Positions 35,817-45,123 of a DNA stretch of 64,000 nt are shown here, in pieces. Under the pieces are notes generated by a model. It did not search any database and was not told where the DNA came from. It saw nothing but the letters and a program-made list of their open reading frames with translations. Both the position numbers and the translations under genes were made by a program. The stretch is taken from assembly GCA_913057945.1 (NCBI GenBank), contig CAJXOF010000007.1, positions 62,001 through 126,000 of the forward strand, written 5' to 3'. Numbering within the stretch: position 1 is the first letter of the stretch; every line of letters begins with the position of its first letter. This DNA is from an uncultured Hyphomonadaceae bacterium (lineage in GTDB: Bacteria > Pseudomonadota > Alphaproteobacteria > Caulobacterales > Hyphomonadaceae).

Positions 35817-37610
35817 TCATGCTTCAGCTGCATCACTTACATCCAGTTGCACCCGGCGTCGGCCATTCCACTCATCCGCTTTCAATTTTCCAATCACATG
35901 CAGCCGCGCATTCGGGCGGATCACCTCCCCGAGAGGCTGGTCGGCGCTGCGCCAGGCAATGCAATCCAGACGGCCGCTGGAATCCTCGGCCGTGAACTTC
36001 AAATGGTTCGCGCCCACTTGTCGAACGCCGGTGACGTGCACGGATTGCAGCGCAAAGACAGGCTCGGGAGACCCGACCCCAAACGGCCCGATACCGGCGA
36101 TCTGGTCCACCAGCGCCGGAGACGCCGCGCCCGGCGACAGGACCGCATCCACCGGCAGTTCCAGCGCCGCGGCCCGCTCCGCCGTAAACTGCGCCATATG
36201 GCTGACCATCCACTCATCGAAGGCGGGGATCTGGTCGGGTTCGAGGCTCAGTCCGCCCGCCATGGCATGGCCTCCGCCGGAGAGAATGATTCCTTCGCGC
36301 GCAGCGGCGGCAATCGCGTCGCCAATATTCACCCCCGTCACCGACCGGCCGGACCCCTTGGCGACGGGCCCCAGCCCCTGCCCCCAGCCAATCACGATGC
36401 AGGGCAGGTGGAACCGTTCCTTCAGGCGGCCGGCCACAATGCCGATTACGCCGGGATGCCAGCCTTCACCACCCGCGACCAGGATACCGCGATCCGGATT
36501 ACGCTGCAGGGCCTGTTCGGCCTGTGCGGTCGCCTGATCGAGGATCGCCGCTTCGACAGCCTTGCGCTCATCATTGAGCGCATGCAGGCGTTCTGCGAGG
36601 GCAATCGCTTCGGCACGGTCATCCGTAGCCAGAAGTTTTGCGGCAATCCATGGATCACCGACCCGCCCGCCCGCATTGAGGCGGGGACCGAGCATGAACG
36701 TCGCGTGATAGACGCTGTCGACCTTGCTGATACCGGAGACTTCCGCCAGTGCGCGCAAGCCTTCATTCTGGCCGTGCGACAGAATGCTGAGCCCCTGCCT
36801 GACAAAGGCGCGGTTCACGCCGCGCAAGGGAGACATGTCGCACAAGGTTCCGAGCGCCGCCAAGTCCAGGAAGGACATGATGTCCGGCAGGCCCTCTGGC
36901 GGCGCGATGCCGCGCTCCCGCGACAGACGGTTCAGCGCCGCCGCAAACACAAACACGACGCCTGCCGCAGCAAGATGTCCGCATCCGGAATTACAGTCCG
37001 GCCGGTTCGGATTGACGAGCGCTGCTGCAGGTGGATGGTGCCCGGCCATCAAATGGTGATCAATCACGACGATGGGCAGACCGATCGTCTCGGCCTCTTC
37101 CAGCGCGCTGACAGCCGCCGCGCCACAATCCACCGTGATGACGAGTTCGGCGCCCTTCTCCTTCAGGTGCCGGAACGCGGCAGGCGACGGGCCGTAGCCC
37201 TCCTCCAGCCGATCCGGCACGTAGAGGCCGAGGTCTTCGCCCCATGCCCGGAAGTATCGCGCCAGGATAGCGGAGCTGGTGCCGCCGTCGACATCGTAAT
37301 CTGCAAAGACCGTGACGCGCTTCTTCTCAAGGATGGCGTCGAGGACAATTTCCGCCGCCTTGTCCATGTCGGCAAAGCTGGAGGGGTCCGGGAATGTCTC
37401 CCGAAGTGTGGGAGACAGATAGGAAGGAGCCTCTTCCGGGGTCACGTCACGTGTGGCCAGCAGCCGGGCCAGCAAGTCCGATCCACCCACACTGGGCTGG
37501 AGGCGGCGCACCAGGGCCTCGTCCACGGATGCAAGCGTCCAGAACCGGCCGGTGGCCGATCTCTGCACGTCGAACAGCGTATTGTCTTGCTTGAGGGCAG
37601 GATCAGCCAT
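35817..37610 (-). CDS. recJ: Single-stranded-DNA-specific exonuclease RecJ
   Basis: RecJ degrades single-stranded DNA 5' to 3' in recombination and mismatch repair. The 597-residue protein has the DHH-family motifs: FADYDVDGGTSSAIL (metal site), VITVDCGAAA, VIDHHLM (the DHH motif) and NPNRPDC. The DHHA1 domain has GGGHAMAGG, and a C-terminal OB fold follows. GGAGA lies 6 bp before the ATG at 37610. That ribosome binding site lies within the 3' arm of a perfect 10-bp hairpin (37615-37638). recJ follows glpX and hom on the same strand, an order seen in other alphaproteobacteria. Confidence 0.96.
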   Translation of the reverse strand: MADPALKQDNTLFDVQRSATGRFWTLASVDEALVRRLQPSVGGSDLLARLLATRDVTPEEAPSYLSPTLRETFPDPSSFADMDKAAEIVLDAILEKKRVTVFADYDVDGGTSSAILARYFRAWGEDLGLYVPDRLEEGYGPSPAAFRHLKEKGAELVITVDCGAAAVSALEEAETIGLPIVVIDHHLMAGHHPPAAALVNPNRPDCNSGCGHLAAAGVVFVFAAALNRLSRERGIAPPEGLPDIMSFLDLAALGTLCDMSPLRGVNRAFVRQGLSILSHGQNEGLRALAEVSGISKVDSVYHATFMLGPRLNAGGRVGDPWIAAKLLATDDRAEAIALAERLHALNDERKAVEAAILDQATAQAEQALQRNPDRGILVAGGEGWHPGVIGIVAGRLKERFHLPCIVIGWGQGLGPVAKGSGRSVTGVNIGDAIAAAAREGIILSGGGHAMAGGLSLEPDQIPAFDEWMVSHMAQFTAERAAALELPVDAVLSPGAASPALVDQIAGIGPFGVGSPEPVFALQSVHVTGVRQVGANHLKFTAEDSSGRLDCIAWRSADQPLGEVIRPNARLHVIGKLKADEWNGRRRVQLDVSDAAEA

Positions 37611-37614
37611 GAGG

Positions 37615-37638
37615 TCTCCGGGAATCGCTTCCCGGAGA
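37615..37638 (-). promoter_or_regulatory. Stem-loop that covers the recJ ribosome binding site
   Basis: On the minus strand TCTCCGGGAA and TTCCCGGAGA form a perfect 10-bp stem closed by a GCGA tetraloop (GNRA type). The Shine-Dalgarno GGAGA of recJ is the end of the 3' arm, 4 bp before the ATG. No T-run follows, so it is not a terminator. It would be expected to limit or regulate recJ translation. Confidence 0.7.
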
Positions 37639-37675
37639 TTCTAACGCATCTGCGCTGTCACGGGAAACGGCCGGC

Positions 37676-38629
37676 TCAGACCTTCCGGTCAGACCGCACA
37701 TAGCGGACCATGCCGTCGATCGACGTCATCACGAGCGTATGCGTATGCACGCGGCCATCGGAAGACTTCACACCGCTCAACATGGATCCATCCGTCACAC
37801 CGGTGGCACAGAATACCGTTTCCCCAGAGGCCAGTTCATTAAGCGCGTAGGTGCGGCCGAAATCGGTGATGCCAGTTTTCTCGGCGCGCTTGCGTTCGTC
37901 ATCATTGCGGAACACGAGACGTCCGAGCATCTGGCCACCGACGCACTTCAAGGCTGCCGCTGCGAGCACGCCTTCCGGGGCGCCGCCCTGACCGACATAG
38001 AGATCGATGCCGGTGTGCGGGTTCGTGGTGGCGATCACACCGGCCACGTCACCATCCGTGATCAGGGCAACGCGGGCGCCAACCGAACGCAGGCTCTCGA
38101 TGATCCCCTCATGGCGCGGGCGATCCAATACGCAGGCGGTCATGTCGGTGACATCCACGCCCTTGTGCTTGGCGAGCGCCTGAATGTTCTCGGCTGGCGT
38201 TGAATCTAGACTGATGATGCCTTCCGGATATCCCGGTCCCACGGCAATCTTGTCCATATATGTGTCTGGCGCATACAGCAGGCCGCCGCGCGGCGCGATA
38301 GCCAGAACCGCGAGCGCATTTGCCATGGCTTTGGCGGTGAGGGTCGTGCCTTCCAGCGGATCGAGCGCAATGTCGATTTCAGCGCCTTTGCCGGTACCGA
38401 CTTCCTCGCCAATATACAGCATGGGCGCTTCATCGCGCTCACCTTCGCCGATGACGACCCGGCCCTGGAAATCAACTTCGTTGAACGCCGTGCGCATCGC
38501 ATCAACTGCGGCAGCATCGGCTTTCTTTTCATCTCCGCGACCAACCAGTTTGGCAGCCGCGATGGCAGCAGACTCCGTAACACGGACCATGGAATCGGCG
38601 AGGCTGGGCGTCAGAACGCTATTTTTCAT
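37676..38629 (-). CDS. glpX: Fructose-1,6-bisphosphatase, class II (GlpX)
   Basis: GlpX hydrolyses fructose-1,6-bisphosphate to fructose-6-phosphate in gluconeogenesis. The 317-residue length is typical. Visible motifs are VIGEGERDEAPMLYIGE (metal site), IALDPLEGTTLTA, ITDGDVAGVI and YVGQGGAPEGVLAAAAL, all class II signatures. The ATG at 38629 is the conserved start and is preceded by GGAG about 12 bp upstream. It sits between hom and recJ with short gaps, so it is probably part of one transcription unit. Confidence 0.95.
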   Translation of the reverse strand: MKNSVLTPSLADSMVRVTESAAIAAAKLVGRGDEKKADAAAVDAMRTAFNEVDFQGRVVIGEGERDEAPMLYIGEEVGTGKGAEIDIALDPLEGTTLTAKAMANALAVLAIAPRGGLLYAPDTYMDKIAVGPGYPEGIISLDSTPAENIQALAKHKGVDVTDMTACVLDRPRHEGIIESLRSVGARVALITDGDVAGVIATTNPHTGIDLYVGQGGAPEGVLAAAALKCVGGQMLGRLVFRNDDERKRAEKTGITDFGRTYALNELASGETVFCATGVTDGSMLSGVKSSDGRVHTHTLVMTSIDGMVRYVRSDRKV

Positions 38630-38686
38630 GAATTCTCAATTCTCCGAACGCGCAAAACTTAAAGGCTCTGCGCCAGACTAAAGCAA

Positions 38687-39970
38687 TTAGCTTGCCGACT
38701 CGATCCTGATCAGGCGCGGCGGATCAACAGCAATTGCAAATTTTTCCAATCGCGCCAAGGCCGCGTCCATATTTGACCGTTCGCACCGGTGTGTGACAAT
38801 CGCAATCGGGCTCGCACCGGTATCATCTGCTGAATCCTGAAGCAGCTTGTCGACGGACACGCCCTCGGCAGCGAGAGACTCTGAAAGTGCGGCCAGCGCG
38901 CCCGGCTTGTCGGCCAGTCGCACCCGCAGGAAGAACTGGGCCACCTCATCCTTGCGCCCGGTCGTAAATGGTCGTGCCATATGGTGCTCTGCGCGCCCGA
39001 AGGCCGGGCGGATCGCCGGACGGAACAGCTTTGCGACATCCCCCATCACGGCGCTCGCGGTGGGGCCGGCGCCAGCGCCGGGGCCTGTCAGCGTCACGGC
39101 ACCCACCGGGTCCCCTTCGATGCGAACCGTGTTCAGGGACCCGTCAATGCGAGCCAGCGGGTGCGCGATAGGCAACGCCATCGGCTCAACCCGACACACA
39201 ACCCCGTCATCGGTCAGGACGCCTTCGGCAATCAATTTGATGCGCAAGCCGAGCCGGTCGGCCAGACGCAGATCGAGCAGCTCGATCCCGTCCACGCCGG
39301 AGACTTCCACCTTTGAGAAGTCGAGGTCCGCTGAGAAAGCAATGGCAGAAAGAATGGCGGCCTTGTGCGCCGCATCCATGCCGGACACGTCCAGCGTCGG
39401 GTCCGCCTCGGCATAACCCAGCTTCTGGGCCTCGGAGAGCACCTCGTCATAGGCGCGGCCTGTGGCGAGCATTTCGGTCGTCAGGAAGTTGCAAGTTCCG
39501 TTCAGGATGCCCGCGACGCGCTTGATCTCGACGCCTGCCAGACTGTCGCGCAACACGCGCACGACCGGGATGCCGCCGGCAACGGCCGCTTCAAACAGCA
39601 GGTCAACCTGTTTCTCTTCGGCCAGCTTGGCCAGCGCCATGCCGTGCTTGGCCATCAACGCCTTGTTGGCCGTGACGACCGGCTTGCCGGCTTTGAGGGC
39701 TTCCTCGACCGCGAATTTCGCCGGGCCGTCAGAGCCGCCGATCAATTCTATGAAGACGTCGACATCCGGGTCCTCGGCCAGGGTCGCAGCGTCGTCGAAC
39801 CAGCGATATTTGCTGGTGTCGACGGGCCGGTTGCGAGACTGGCTGCGGGCACTTACGCCAGCAATCTCAATCCGTCCTGGAATGCGCAGGCGCTCCTGCC
39901 GCTCAACCAGTTCGATGAGACCACATCCGACGTGGCCCAAACCCGCAATACCTATTCTCAACGGCCCCAA
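38687..39970 (-). CDS. hom: Homoserine dehydrogenase
   Basis: This enzyme reduces aspartate semialdehyde to homoserine, the branch point to threonine and methionine. It has an N-terminal Rossmann motif (GIAGLGHVGCG), the catalytic domain (VTANKALMA, AVAGGIPVVR, GILNGTCNFLT, EAQKLGYAEADPTLDVSGMDAAHK) and a C-terminal ACT domain (about 350-427) for threonine feedback. The length is 427 residues. The start is TTG at 39970 with GAGAGGG about 7 bp upstream. The upstream aminotransferase ends 80 bp before it on the same strand. Confidence 0.95.
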   Translation of the reverse strand: MGPLRIGIAGLGHVGCGLIELVERQERLRIPGRIEIAGVSARSQSRNRPVDTSKYRWFDDAATLAEDPDVDVFIELIGGSDGPAKFAVEEALKAGKPVVTANKALMAKHGMALAKLAEEKQVDLLFEAAVAGGIPVVRVLRDSLAGVEIKRVAGILNGTCNFLTTEMLATGRAYDEVLSEAQKLGYAEADPTLDVSGMDAAHKAAILSAIAFSADLDFSKVEVSGVDGIELLDLRLADRLGLRIKLIAEGVLTDDGVVCRVEPMALPIAHPLARIDGSLNTVRIEGDPVGAVTLTGPGAGAGPTASAVMGDVAKLFRPAIRPAFGRAEHHMARPFTTGRKDEVAQFFLRVRLADKPGALAALSESLAAEGVSVDKLLQDSADDTGASPIAIVTHRCERSNMDAALARLEKFAIAVDPPRLIRIESAS

Positions 39971-40050
39971 TTGGTTACCCTCTCAGCTTGAGTGTCTGAC
40001 TTTCAGGGGCAGCGCATAGCGGGTTTGGACGTACGCGTCGAGGGCGCGCG

Positions 40051-41259
40051 CTACTCTGCCGCGGCGGGCTGGATATCCTTGATCCCGCGGGCCTGCAGGA
40101 ATTTTCGGATATTGCGCGCAGCCTGTCGTATACGTTGCTCATTCTCGACCAGCGCGATGCGGACATGCCCGTCGCCCTGCTCACCGAAGCCCGCACCCGG
40201 TGCGACGGCCACATGCGCCTCATTGATCAGCTGCAGCGAGAACTCGAGGCTGCCCATGTCCTTGAGCGGTTCCGGAATTGGCGCCCAGGCAAACATCGAG
40301 GCTTTCGGGGATGGAATGGGCCAGCCCGCGCGGGTGAAGCTCTCGACCAGCACGTCCCGACGCGACCGATAGGTCTGGCGGAATTCGTCGACGCAATCCT
40401 GTGGGCCGTCCAGCGCGGCGGCGGCCGCGACCTGGATCGGCGTGTAGGCGCCGTAGTCGAGATAGGATTTCACACGGCCCAGCGCGCCAACCAGTTTCTC
40501 ATTGCCGGCCACGAAACCGATTCGCCAGCCAGCCATGGAATAGGTCTTCGACATAGTGGTGAATTCAACCGCAATGTCCTTCGCGCCCTCCACCTGAAGG
40601 ATCGAGGGCGTGGGCTCATCAAAATAGATTTCGTTGTAGGCGAGATCCGAAAGGACGATCAGGTCATGCTTGCGTGCGAACTTCACGGCTTCCTTGTAGA
40701 AGTCGAGATCGCACACTTCGGCCGTCGGGTTCGACGGGAAGCACAGCACCATCGCTGTCGGGGGCGGCACGCAATACTTCACAGCCTTGCCGAGATTGGA
40801 GAGGTATTCTTCCGGCGTGTGCGCGGGCACACTGCGGATGGACGCCCCGGCAATGATGAAGCCGAAGGAATGAAGCGGGTAGGACGGGTCCGGCGACAGG
40901 ATGACATCCCCCGGTGCAGAAATGGCCTGGGCGAGGTTCGCAAAACCTTCCTTCGACCCGAGCGTCACGATGACTTCGCGGTCCATGTCGAGCGATACAT
41001 CGAAGCGGCGCTGGTAGTAATTGGTCACGGCGCGGCGCAGGCCCTTGATGCCGCGTGAGGCGGAATAACCGTTCACATCCGGACGGCGCGCGGTTTCGCA
41101 CAGCTTGTCGACAATGTGTTCGGGCGTCGGCATGTCGGGATTGCCCATGCCGAGATCGATAATGTCCGCGCCCTGCGCACGCAGGGCCGCCTTGGTGCGG
41201 TTCACCTGCTCAAAGACGTAAGGGGGTAGTCGGCGGATCTTGTGGAAATCTGTATTCAT
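40051..41259 (-). CDS. Class I/II aminotransferase (AlaC/LL-DAP aminotransferase-like)
   Basis: This 402-residue fold-type I PLP enzyme has GMGNPDMPTP, NGYSASRGI, PDPSYPLHSFG, FPSNPT and the Schiff-base Lys in TMSKTYSMAGWRIGF. It closely resembles AlaC-type alanine/glutamate-pyruvate aminotransferases and the LL-diaminopimelate aminotransferase group. The exact substrate is not set by sequence. Its location next to hom on the same strand fits amino-acid metabolism. Its ATG at 41259 overlaps the stop of the upstream lipoprotein gene by 4 bp. Confidence 0.9.
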   Translation of the reverse strand: MNTDFHKIRRLPPYVFEQVNRTKAALRAQGADIIDLGMGNPDMPTPEHIVDKLCETARRPDVNGYSASRGIKGLRRAVTNYYQRRFDVSLDMDREVIVTLGSKEGFANLAQAISAPGDVILSPDPSYPLHSFGFIIAGASIRSVPAHTPEEYLSNLGKAVKYCVPPPTAMVLCFPSNPTAEVCDLDFYKEAVKFARKHDLIVLSDLAYNEIYFDEPTPSILQVEGAKDIAVEFTTMSKTYSMAGWRIGFVAGNEKLVGALGRVKSYLDYGAYTPIQVAAAAALDGPQDCVDEFRQTYRSRRDVLVESFTRAGWPIPSPKASMFAWAPIPEPLKDMGSLEFSLQLINEAHVAVAPGAGFGEQGDGHVRIALVENEQRIRQAARNIRKFLQARGIKDIQPAAAE

Positions 41260-41705
41260 CTGCTGGCGGCCCGGAGGCCCCTCGTAACTCGTGGAACATC
41301 GAAAGCGGATCGGATGGCCGCGATCTCCTCATCCGTCAGGAAGTCGGAGCTGGCCTCAAAGCCCGCAAATTCGCGCCGGACGGTCTCTTGGAGATCCTCT
41401 ATCTCGGCAGCGATATTTGCGGGCGGAACCGCTCGCGCGCTGTCCGCAAATATCGCACGCAGCTCCGCTCCGCGTGATTTCGATGATTGGAGAGTCTGTC
41501 CGGGCGTCGCCCCTTCGGCAATGACCGGAACGTCGATGAACTCAGGATATCCTTCGCCACGGATTTCTACACGGCGCGCATCATACCAGTCCGGCGCCTG
41601 ATCGATGGCGGTCCGGACCTTTGAAAACGACCCCGTACATGCTGCCAATAGCAGACAGCACACACTTATGAGGGGAATCGCCGTGTTTTTCATGGTTAAA
41701 CTCAT
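41256..41705 (-). CDS. Small lipoprotein of unknown function
   Basis: This 149-residue protein has a lipoprotein signal with lipobox LLAAC (Cys about residue 23 from ATG 41705). The mature part has YPEFIDVPVIAEGAT and a helical C-terminus. I do not recognise a family. It is translationally coupled to the aminotransferase (ATGA at 41256-41259). An in-frame ATG at 41693 is an equally possible start; neither has a ribosome binding site. It is divergent from phaC. Confidence 0.75.
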   Translation of the reverse strand: MSLTMKNTAIPLISVCCLLLAACTGSFSKVRTAIDQAPDWYDARRVEIRGEGYPEFIDVPVIAEGATPGQTLQSSKSRGAELRAIFADSARAVPPANIAAEIEDLQETVRREFAGFEASSDFLTDEEIAAIRSAFDVPRVTRGLRAASR

Positions 41706-41765
41706 TAAATCACAATTATTCAGTAGAATAGTTAGAGGCGGCTAAACAAGGCGATATTGGGACGA

Positions 41766-43595
41766 ATGGTTGACCGCAAGAACAATAAAGACAGCCAGCC
41801 ACTGCTCGCCGAGATTCTCGCCCAGCAAAACCCCGTGCAAATGCAGTCCCTGCTGACCACGCTGGCGCTTGCCAATACAGAGTCTCACGCCCTGTTGCTA
41901 GATGTGCTGTCAGGATCAGGCCCCCTCGGCACCGTCTCGAACGGCGACCCCATGGGTGTGGGCGAAGCCTTCCGCGCCGTGGGCCAGGGCTTTGCGAAGA
42001 ACCCCGCTGCGTTGATGAACGCCAACATGCAGCTCATGCAGGGCTGGATGGAGCTCTGGCAGGAAATGGCACTGGAGGGCATGACGGGCGCCGTCAGTGC
42101 GGTCAGGGACAAACGGTTTTCCGATCCGGAATGGGATCGCAATCCCGGCTTCAAGTTCATCCGCAAGGCCTATGACCTCAACGCCAAATGGCTGATGGGC
42201 CTGGCCGACCATGTGAAGGACGACCTGCCGGACAATCTTCATCTGCGTGCAAAATTCTTCAGCCAGCAACTGGCGGACAGTCTCGCGCCGACCAATCATC
42301 TCGGTAGCAATCCGCAAGCCCTGCGCAATTTTTTCGAAAGCGGCGGCGAAAGCGTGCTGGCCGGCATTCGCATGGCCCGCGATGATGTCAAAAAAGGCAA
42401 GGGCAAGCTCTATATCACTCAGACCGACGAGACCCCGTTCAAGCTCGGCAAGAATATCGCGACCGCGCCCGGCGAAGTTGTGTTCCGGAACGACCTCATC
42501 GAGCTGATCCAGTACAAGCCACCCGGCGAGCAGACGTATTCCCGTCCGTTGCTGATCTTCCCGCCCTGGATCAACAAATTTTACATCCTCGATTTGCGCG
42601 AGGAGAATTCGATGATCCGCTGGTTGCTCGACAAGGGCCTGTCGGTCTTCGTCGTATCCTGGCGTTCAGCAGATGAAGTCACGCGTGACTACACCTGGAA
42701 CGATTATGTAAAGAAGGGCGTCTATGCCGCCGTTGAGGCCACGCTTCAGGCCACCGGCCAGAAAGGTCTCAACGCGGTCGGCTATTGCATTGGTGGCACC
42801 CTGCTCTCCTCCGCGCTCGGCCATATGGCGGCGACCGGCGACGACCGCATCAAATCCGTGACCTTCTTTGCCTCGCAGTCTGATTTCAGCCTGGCAGGAG
42901 ACCTGAAAGTCTTCACCGACGACAATGGCCGCGCCTATATCGACTCCATCATCGAGGAGAATGACGGCATCATGCCCGGCTCGATGATGTACGAAACGTT
43001 CAACTGGCTTCGCCCGATCGACCTCGTCTGGCGCTACGTCATCGACCAGTACATGCTGGGCAAGGAACCGCGCCCGTTCGACTTGCTCTACTGGAATGCG
43101 GATCAGACCAACATTCCCGGAAAGGTACACCGGAAATATCTGAAAGACTGCTACGCCGAGAACAAGCTCGCGCGTGGCAAGTTCAAGGTGCTCGGTGAAA
43201 CCGTTGACCTGAAACAGGTCGATATCCCGGTCATGGTGCAGGCCAGCCGCGACGATCACATTTGCCCGATGGAAAGCGTCTATCGCACTGCCAAAGTGTT
43301 CGGCGGCAAGACGAACTTCATCCTCGCCGCCTCAGGCCATATTGCCGGCGTCGTGAACCATCCGGATTCGGGCAAGTATTGCCACTGGACCAATGATGGT
43401 GCCCTGCCCTCCACCGGCGAGGAATGGCTCGAAGGGGCCGAGGAGCATGCAGGCTCCTGGTGGCCGACCTGGTGGGACTGGCTACGCCCGAAATCCGGCC
43501 GCAAGGGTGTTGCGAAGCAGCCGAAGGATATGGGCCTCGGCGCCGCGCCGGGCACTTATGCCAGGATACGTCTGGAAGATATCAAGCTCGACTGA
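41766..43595 (+). CDS. phaC: Class I poly(3-hydroxyalkanoate) synthase
   Basis: PhaC polymerises 3-hydroxyacyl-CoA to polyhydroxyalkanoate granules. The 609-residue protein has the modified lipase box GYCIGG (Cys nucleophile), the Asp in QASRDDHICP and the His in AASGHIAGVVN. It also has the conserved PPWINKFYILDL and DFDLLYWNADQTN-type segments (here PFDLLYWNADQT). The length is that of class I enzymes, which need no PhaE or PhaR subunit. ATG 41766 is preferred; an in-frame TTG at 41757 adds three codons. No phaA, phaB or phasin gene is nearby. It ends 2 bp before the convergent argC stop. Confidence 0.96.
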   Translation: MVDRKNNKDSQPLLAEILAQQNPVQMQSLLTTLALANTESHALLLDVLSGSGPLGTVSNGDPMGVGEAFRAVGQGFAKNPAALMNANMQLMQGWMELWQEMALEGMTGAVSAVRDKRFSDPEWDRNPGFKFIRKAYDLNAKWLMGLADHVKDDLPDNLHLRAKFFSQQLADSLAPTNHLGSNPQALRNFFESGGESVLAGIRMARDDVKKGKGKLYITQTDETPFKLGKNIATAPGEVVFRNDLIELIQYKPPGEQTYSRPLLIFPPWINKFYILDLREENSMIRWLLDKGLSVFVVSWRSADEVTRDYTWNDYVKKGVYAAVEATLQATGQKGLNAVGYCIGGTLLSSALGHMAATGDDRIKSVTFFASQSDFSLAGDLKVFTDDNGRAYIDSIIEENDGIMPGSMMYETFNWLRPIDLVWRYVIDQYMLGKEPRPFDLLYWNADQTNIPGKVHRKYLKDCYAENKLARGKFKVLGETVDLKQVDIPVMVQASRDDHICPMESVYRTAKVFGGKTNFILAASGHIAGVVNHPDSGKYCHWTNDGALPSTGEEWLEGAEEHAGSWWPTWWDWLRPKSGRKGVAKQPKDMGLGAAPGTYARIRLEDIKLD

Positions 43596-43597
43596 GG

Positions 43598-44545
43598 TCA
43601 GCCCGTCAGGCCGGCATCCTCATCAAGACCGAGAGCGATGTTGAGGTTCTGGACAGCCGCGCCGGATGCGCCCTTGCCGAGATTGTCGAACCGCGCCACC
43701 AGGCGCGCCTCTTCATCCGAGCCGAACACGAACAGATCGATCCGGTTCGTCCCGTTGCAGGCTTCCGGCTCGACGCCTTTCAATGAATCGCTGTCAGCCA
43801 AGGATGGGACATTCACGAAACGCTCACCCTGATAGGCGGCCGCCAGTGCCGCATGGATCTGTGCGCGACGCGGCTTGCCGGGGATCGCCCACAGCGGCAG
43901 GCCAATCTCAACGATCATGCCCTGTGCGTACCGCCCTACAGACGGCATGAAAACCGGCATGTGTTCCAGCCGGGAGAATTTCTTCATCTCGGGCGGATGC
44001 TTGTGTTTCTGTCCAAGCGCATAGATCCGGTGATTGTCTTCCGAATAGGTCCCTGACGCAGCGTCCTCGAACTCCGCGATCATGGCCTTGCCGCCCCCTG
44101 TATATCCTGAGACGGCCGAGACCACGACGGGCCACGAGGTCGGCACGAGCCATTTTGACACGAGCGGACGCAGGAGTGCGATCACGCCGGTTGGATAACA
44201 GCCCGGATTGGAAATGCGCCGTGAGGCCTGGATCGCCGCGCGCTGGCCCTTGTCCATCTCTGGGAAACCATAGGTCCAGCCATTGGCTACGCGATGCGCG
44301 GTGGAGGCATCAATGATTACCGTGTTCGGATTGGTGACGAGCGACACACCGAGCCGCGCCGCCTCATCCGGCAGGCACAGAATGACTGCATCGGAGGCAT
44401 TCATCAGGCGCGCGCGCTCGGCATTGTCCTTGCGCTTGTCCGGATCGATCGACACCAGTTCGAGATCGGCACGGGCCCGCAGGCGCTCGGCAATCTGAAG
44501 GCCGGTCGTCCCGGCTTCGCCATCGATGAATACCTTGGGCAGCAT
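43598..44545 (-). CDS. argC: N-acetyl-gamma-glutamyl-phosphate reductase, type 2
   Basis: ArgC reduces N-acetylglutamyl phosphate to the semialdehyde in arginine synthesis. The 315-residue protein starts MLPKVFIDGEAGTTGLQI, typical of the shorter type 2 enzymes. The catalytic Cys is in SNPGCYPTG, and HRVANGWTYGFPE and LPHMPVF-like segments are also present. ATG 44545 gives the conserved N-terminus; upstream codons to 44572 are not conserved. It lies just beyond the rpsI terminator on the same strand, downstream of the ribosomal genes but probably transcribed separately. Confidence 0.94.
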   Translation of the reverse strand: MLPKVFIDGEAGTTGLQIAERLRARADLELVSIDPDKRKDNAERARLMNASDAVILCLPDEAARLGVSLVTNPNTVIIDASTAHRVANGWTYGFPEMDKGQRAAIQASRRISNPGCYPTGVIALLRPLVSKWLVPTSWPVVVSAVSGYTGGGKAMIAEFEDAASGTYSEDNHRIYALGQKHKHPPEMKKFSRLEHMPVFMPSVGRYAQGMIVEIGLPLWAIPGKPRRAQIHAALAAAYQGERFVNVPSLADSDSLKGVEPEACNGTNRIDLFVFGSDEEARLVARFDNLGKGASGAAVQNLNIALGLDEDAGLTG

Positions 44546-44579
44546 AGCGAGTGTGTTCCAAATTCCGGACAAAATAAAA

Positions 44580-44605
44580 CGGGCGCTCCGTCTCCGAAGC
44601 GCCCG
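44580..44605 (-). terminator. Rho-independent terminator of rplM-rpsI
   Basis: On the minus strand CGGGCGCT (44605-44598) pairs with AGCGCCCG (44587-44580), followed by TTTTATTTT. It begins 27 bp after the rpsI stop and ends 34 bp before the argC start. Confidence 0.85.
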
Positions 44606-44632
44606 CCTGAATAATCGTATTCGGTGTGCGGC

Positions 44633-45118
44633 CTAGCGCTTCGAGAACTGGAAGCTGCGGCGTGCTTTTGCACGGCCATACTTCTTCCGCTCGACGACGC
44701 GCGGGTCGCGGGTCATGAAGCCGAACGGTTTGAGGACAGCGCGCAGGCCCGGCTCGTAATTGACGAGGGCGCGCGACAGGCCGTGACGCACAGCGCCTGC
44801 CTGACCGGAGAGGCCGGAGCCCTTCACGGTTGCGATGATATCAAACTCGCCTTCGCGGCCGGCTTCGACCAGCGGCTGGGCAATCACCATGCGCAGCACA
44901 GGGCGCGCAAAATACTGTTCCTGGTCACGGCCATTGATCGTGATCTTGCCGGTACCCGGCTTGATCCAGACGCGGGCGACAGCCTCTTTCCGGCGGCCGG
45001 TGCCATAGGCGCGGCCCTGAGCGTCGATCTTCGGCTCAATAGGGGCGGCCGGAGCTTCAGCTTCCGTTGCGCCGGACATGGCGCCAAGATCCTGGAGGGA
45101 GTTTGCAGTGTCAGTCAT
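44633..45118 (-). CDS. rpsI: Small ribosomal subunit protein uS9
   Basis: uS9 binds the 30S head near the P site. The C-terminus [10 protein letters not shown] ends in the Lys-Arg that contacts P-site tRNA. The core has [25 protein letters not shown] and [16 protein letters not shown]. The 161 residues include an N-terminal extension of about 35 residues, rich in Ala and Glu, common in this class of bacteria. It follows rplM by 5 bp. Confidence 0.98.
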   Translation of the reverse strand: MTDTANSLQDLGAMSGATEAEAPAAPIEPKIDAQGRAYGTGRRKEAVARVWIKPGTGKITINGRDQEQYFARPVLRMVIAQPLVEAGREGEFDIIATVKGSGLSGQAGAVRHGLSRALVNYEPGLRAVLKPFGFMTRDPRVVERKKYGRAKARRSFQFSKR

Positions 45119-45123
45119 GTTGA

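Noticed and set aside
35847..37703. 618-codon plus-strand reading frame opposite recJ
   Set aside because: It is antisense to recJ, which has all DHH-family motifs; no similarity to a known protein.
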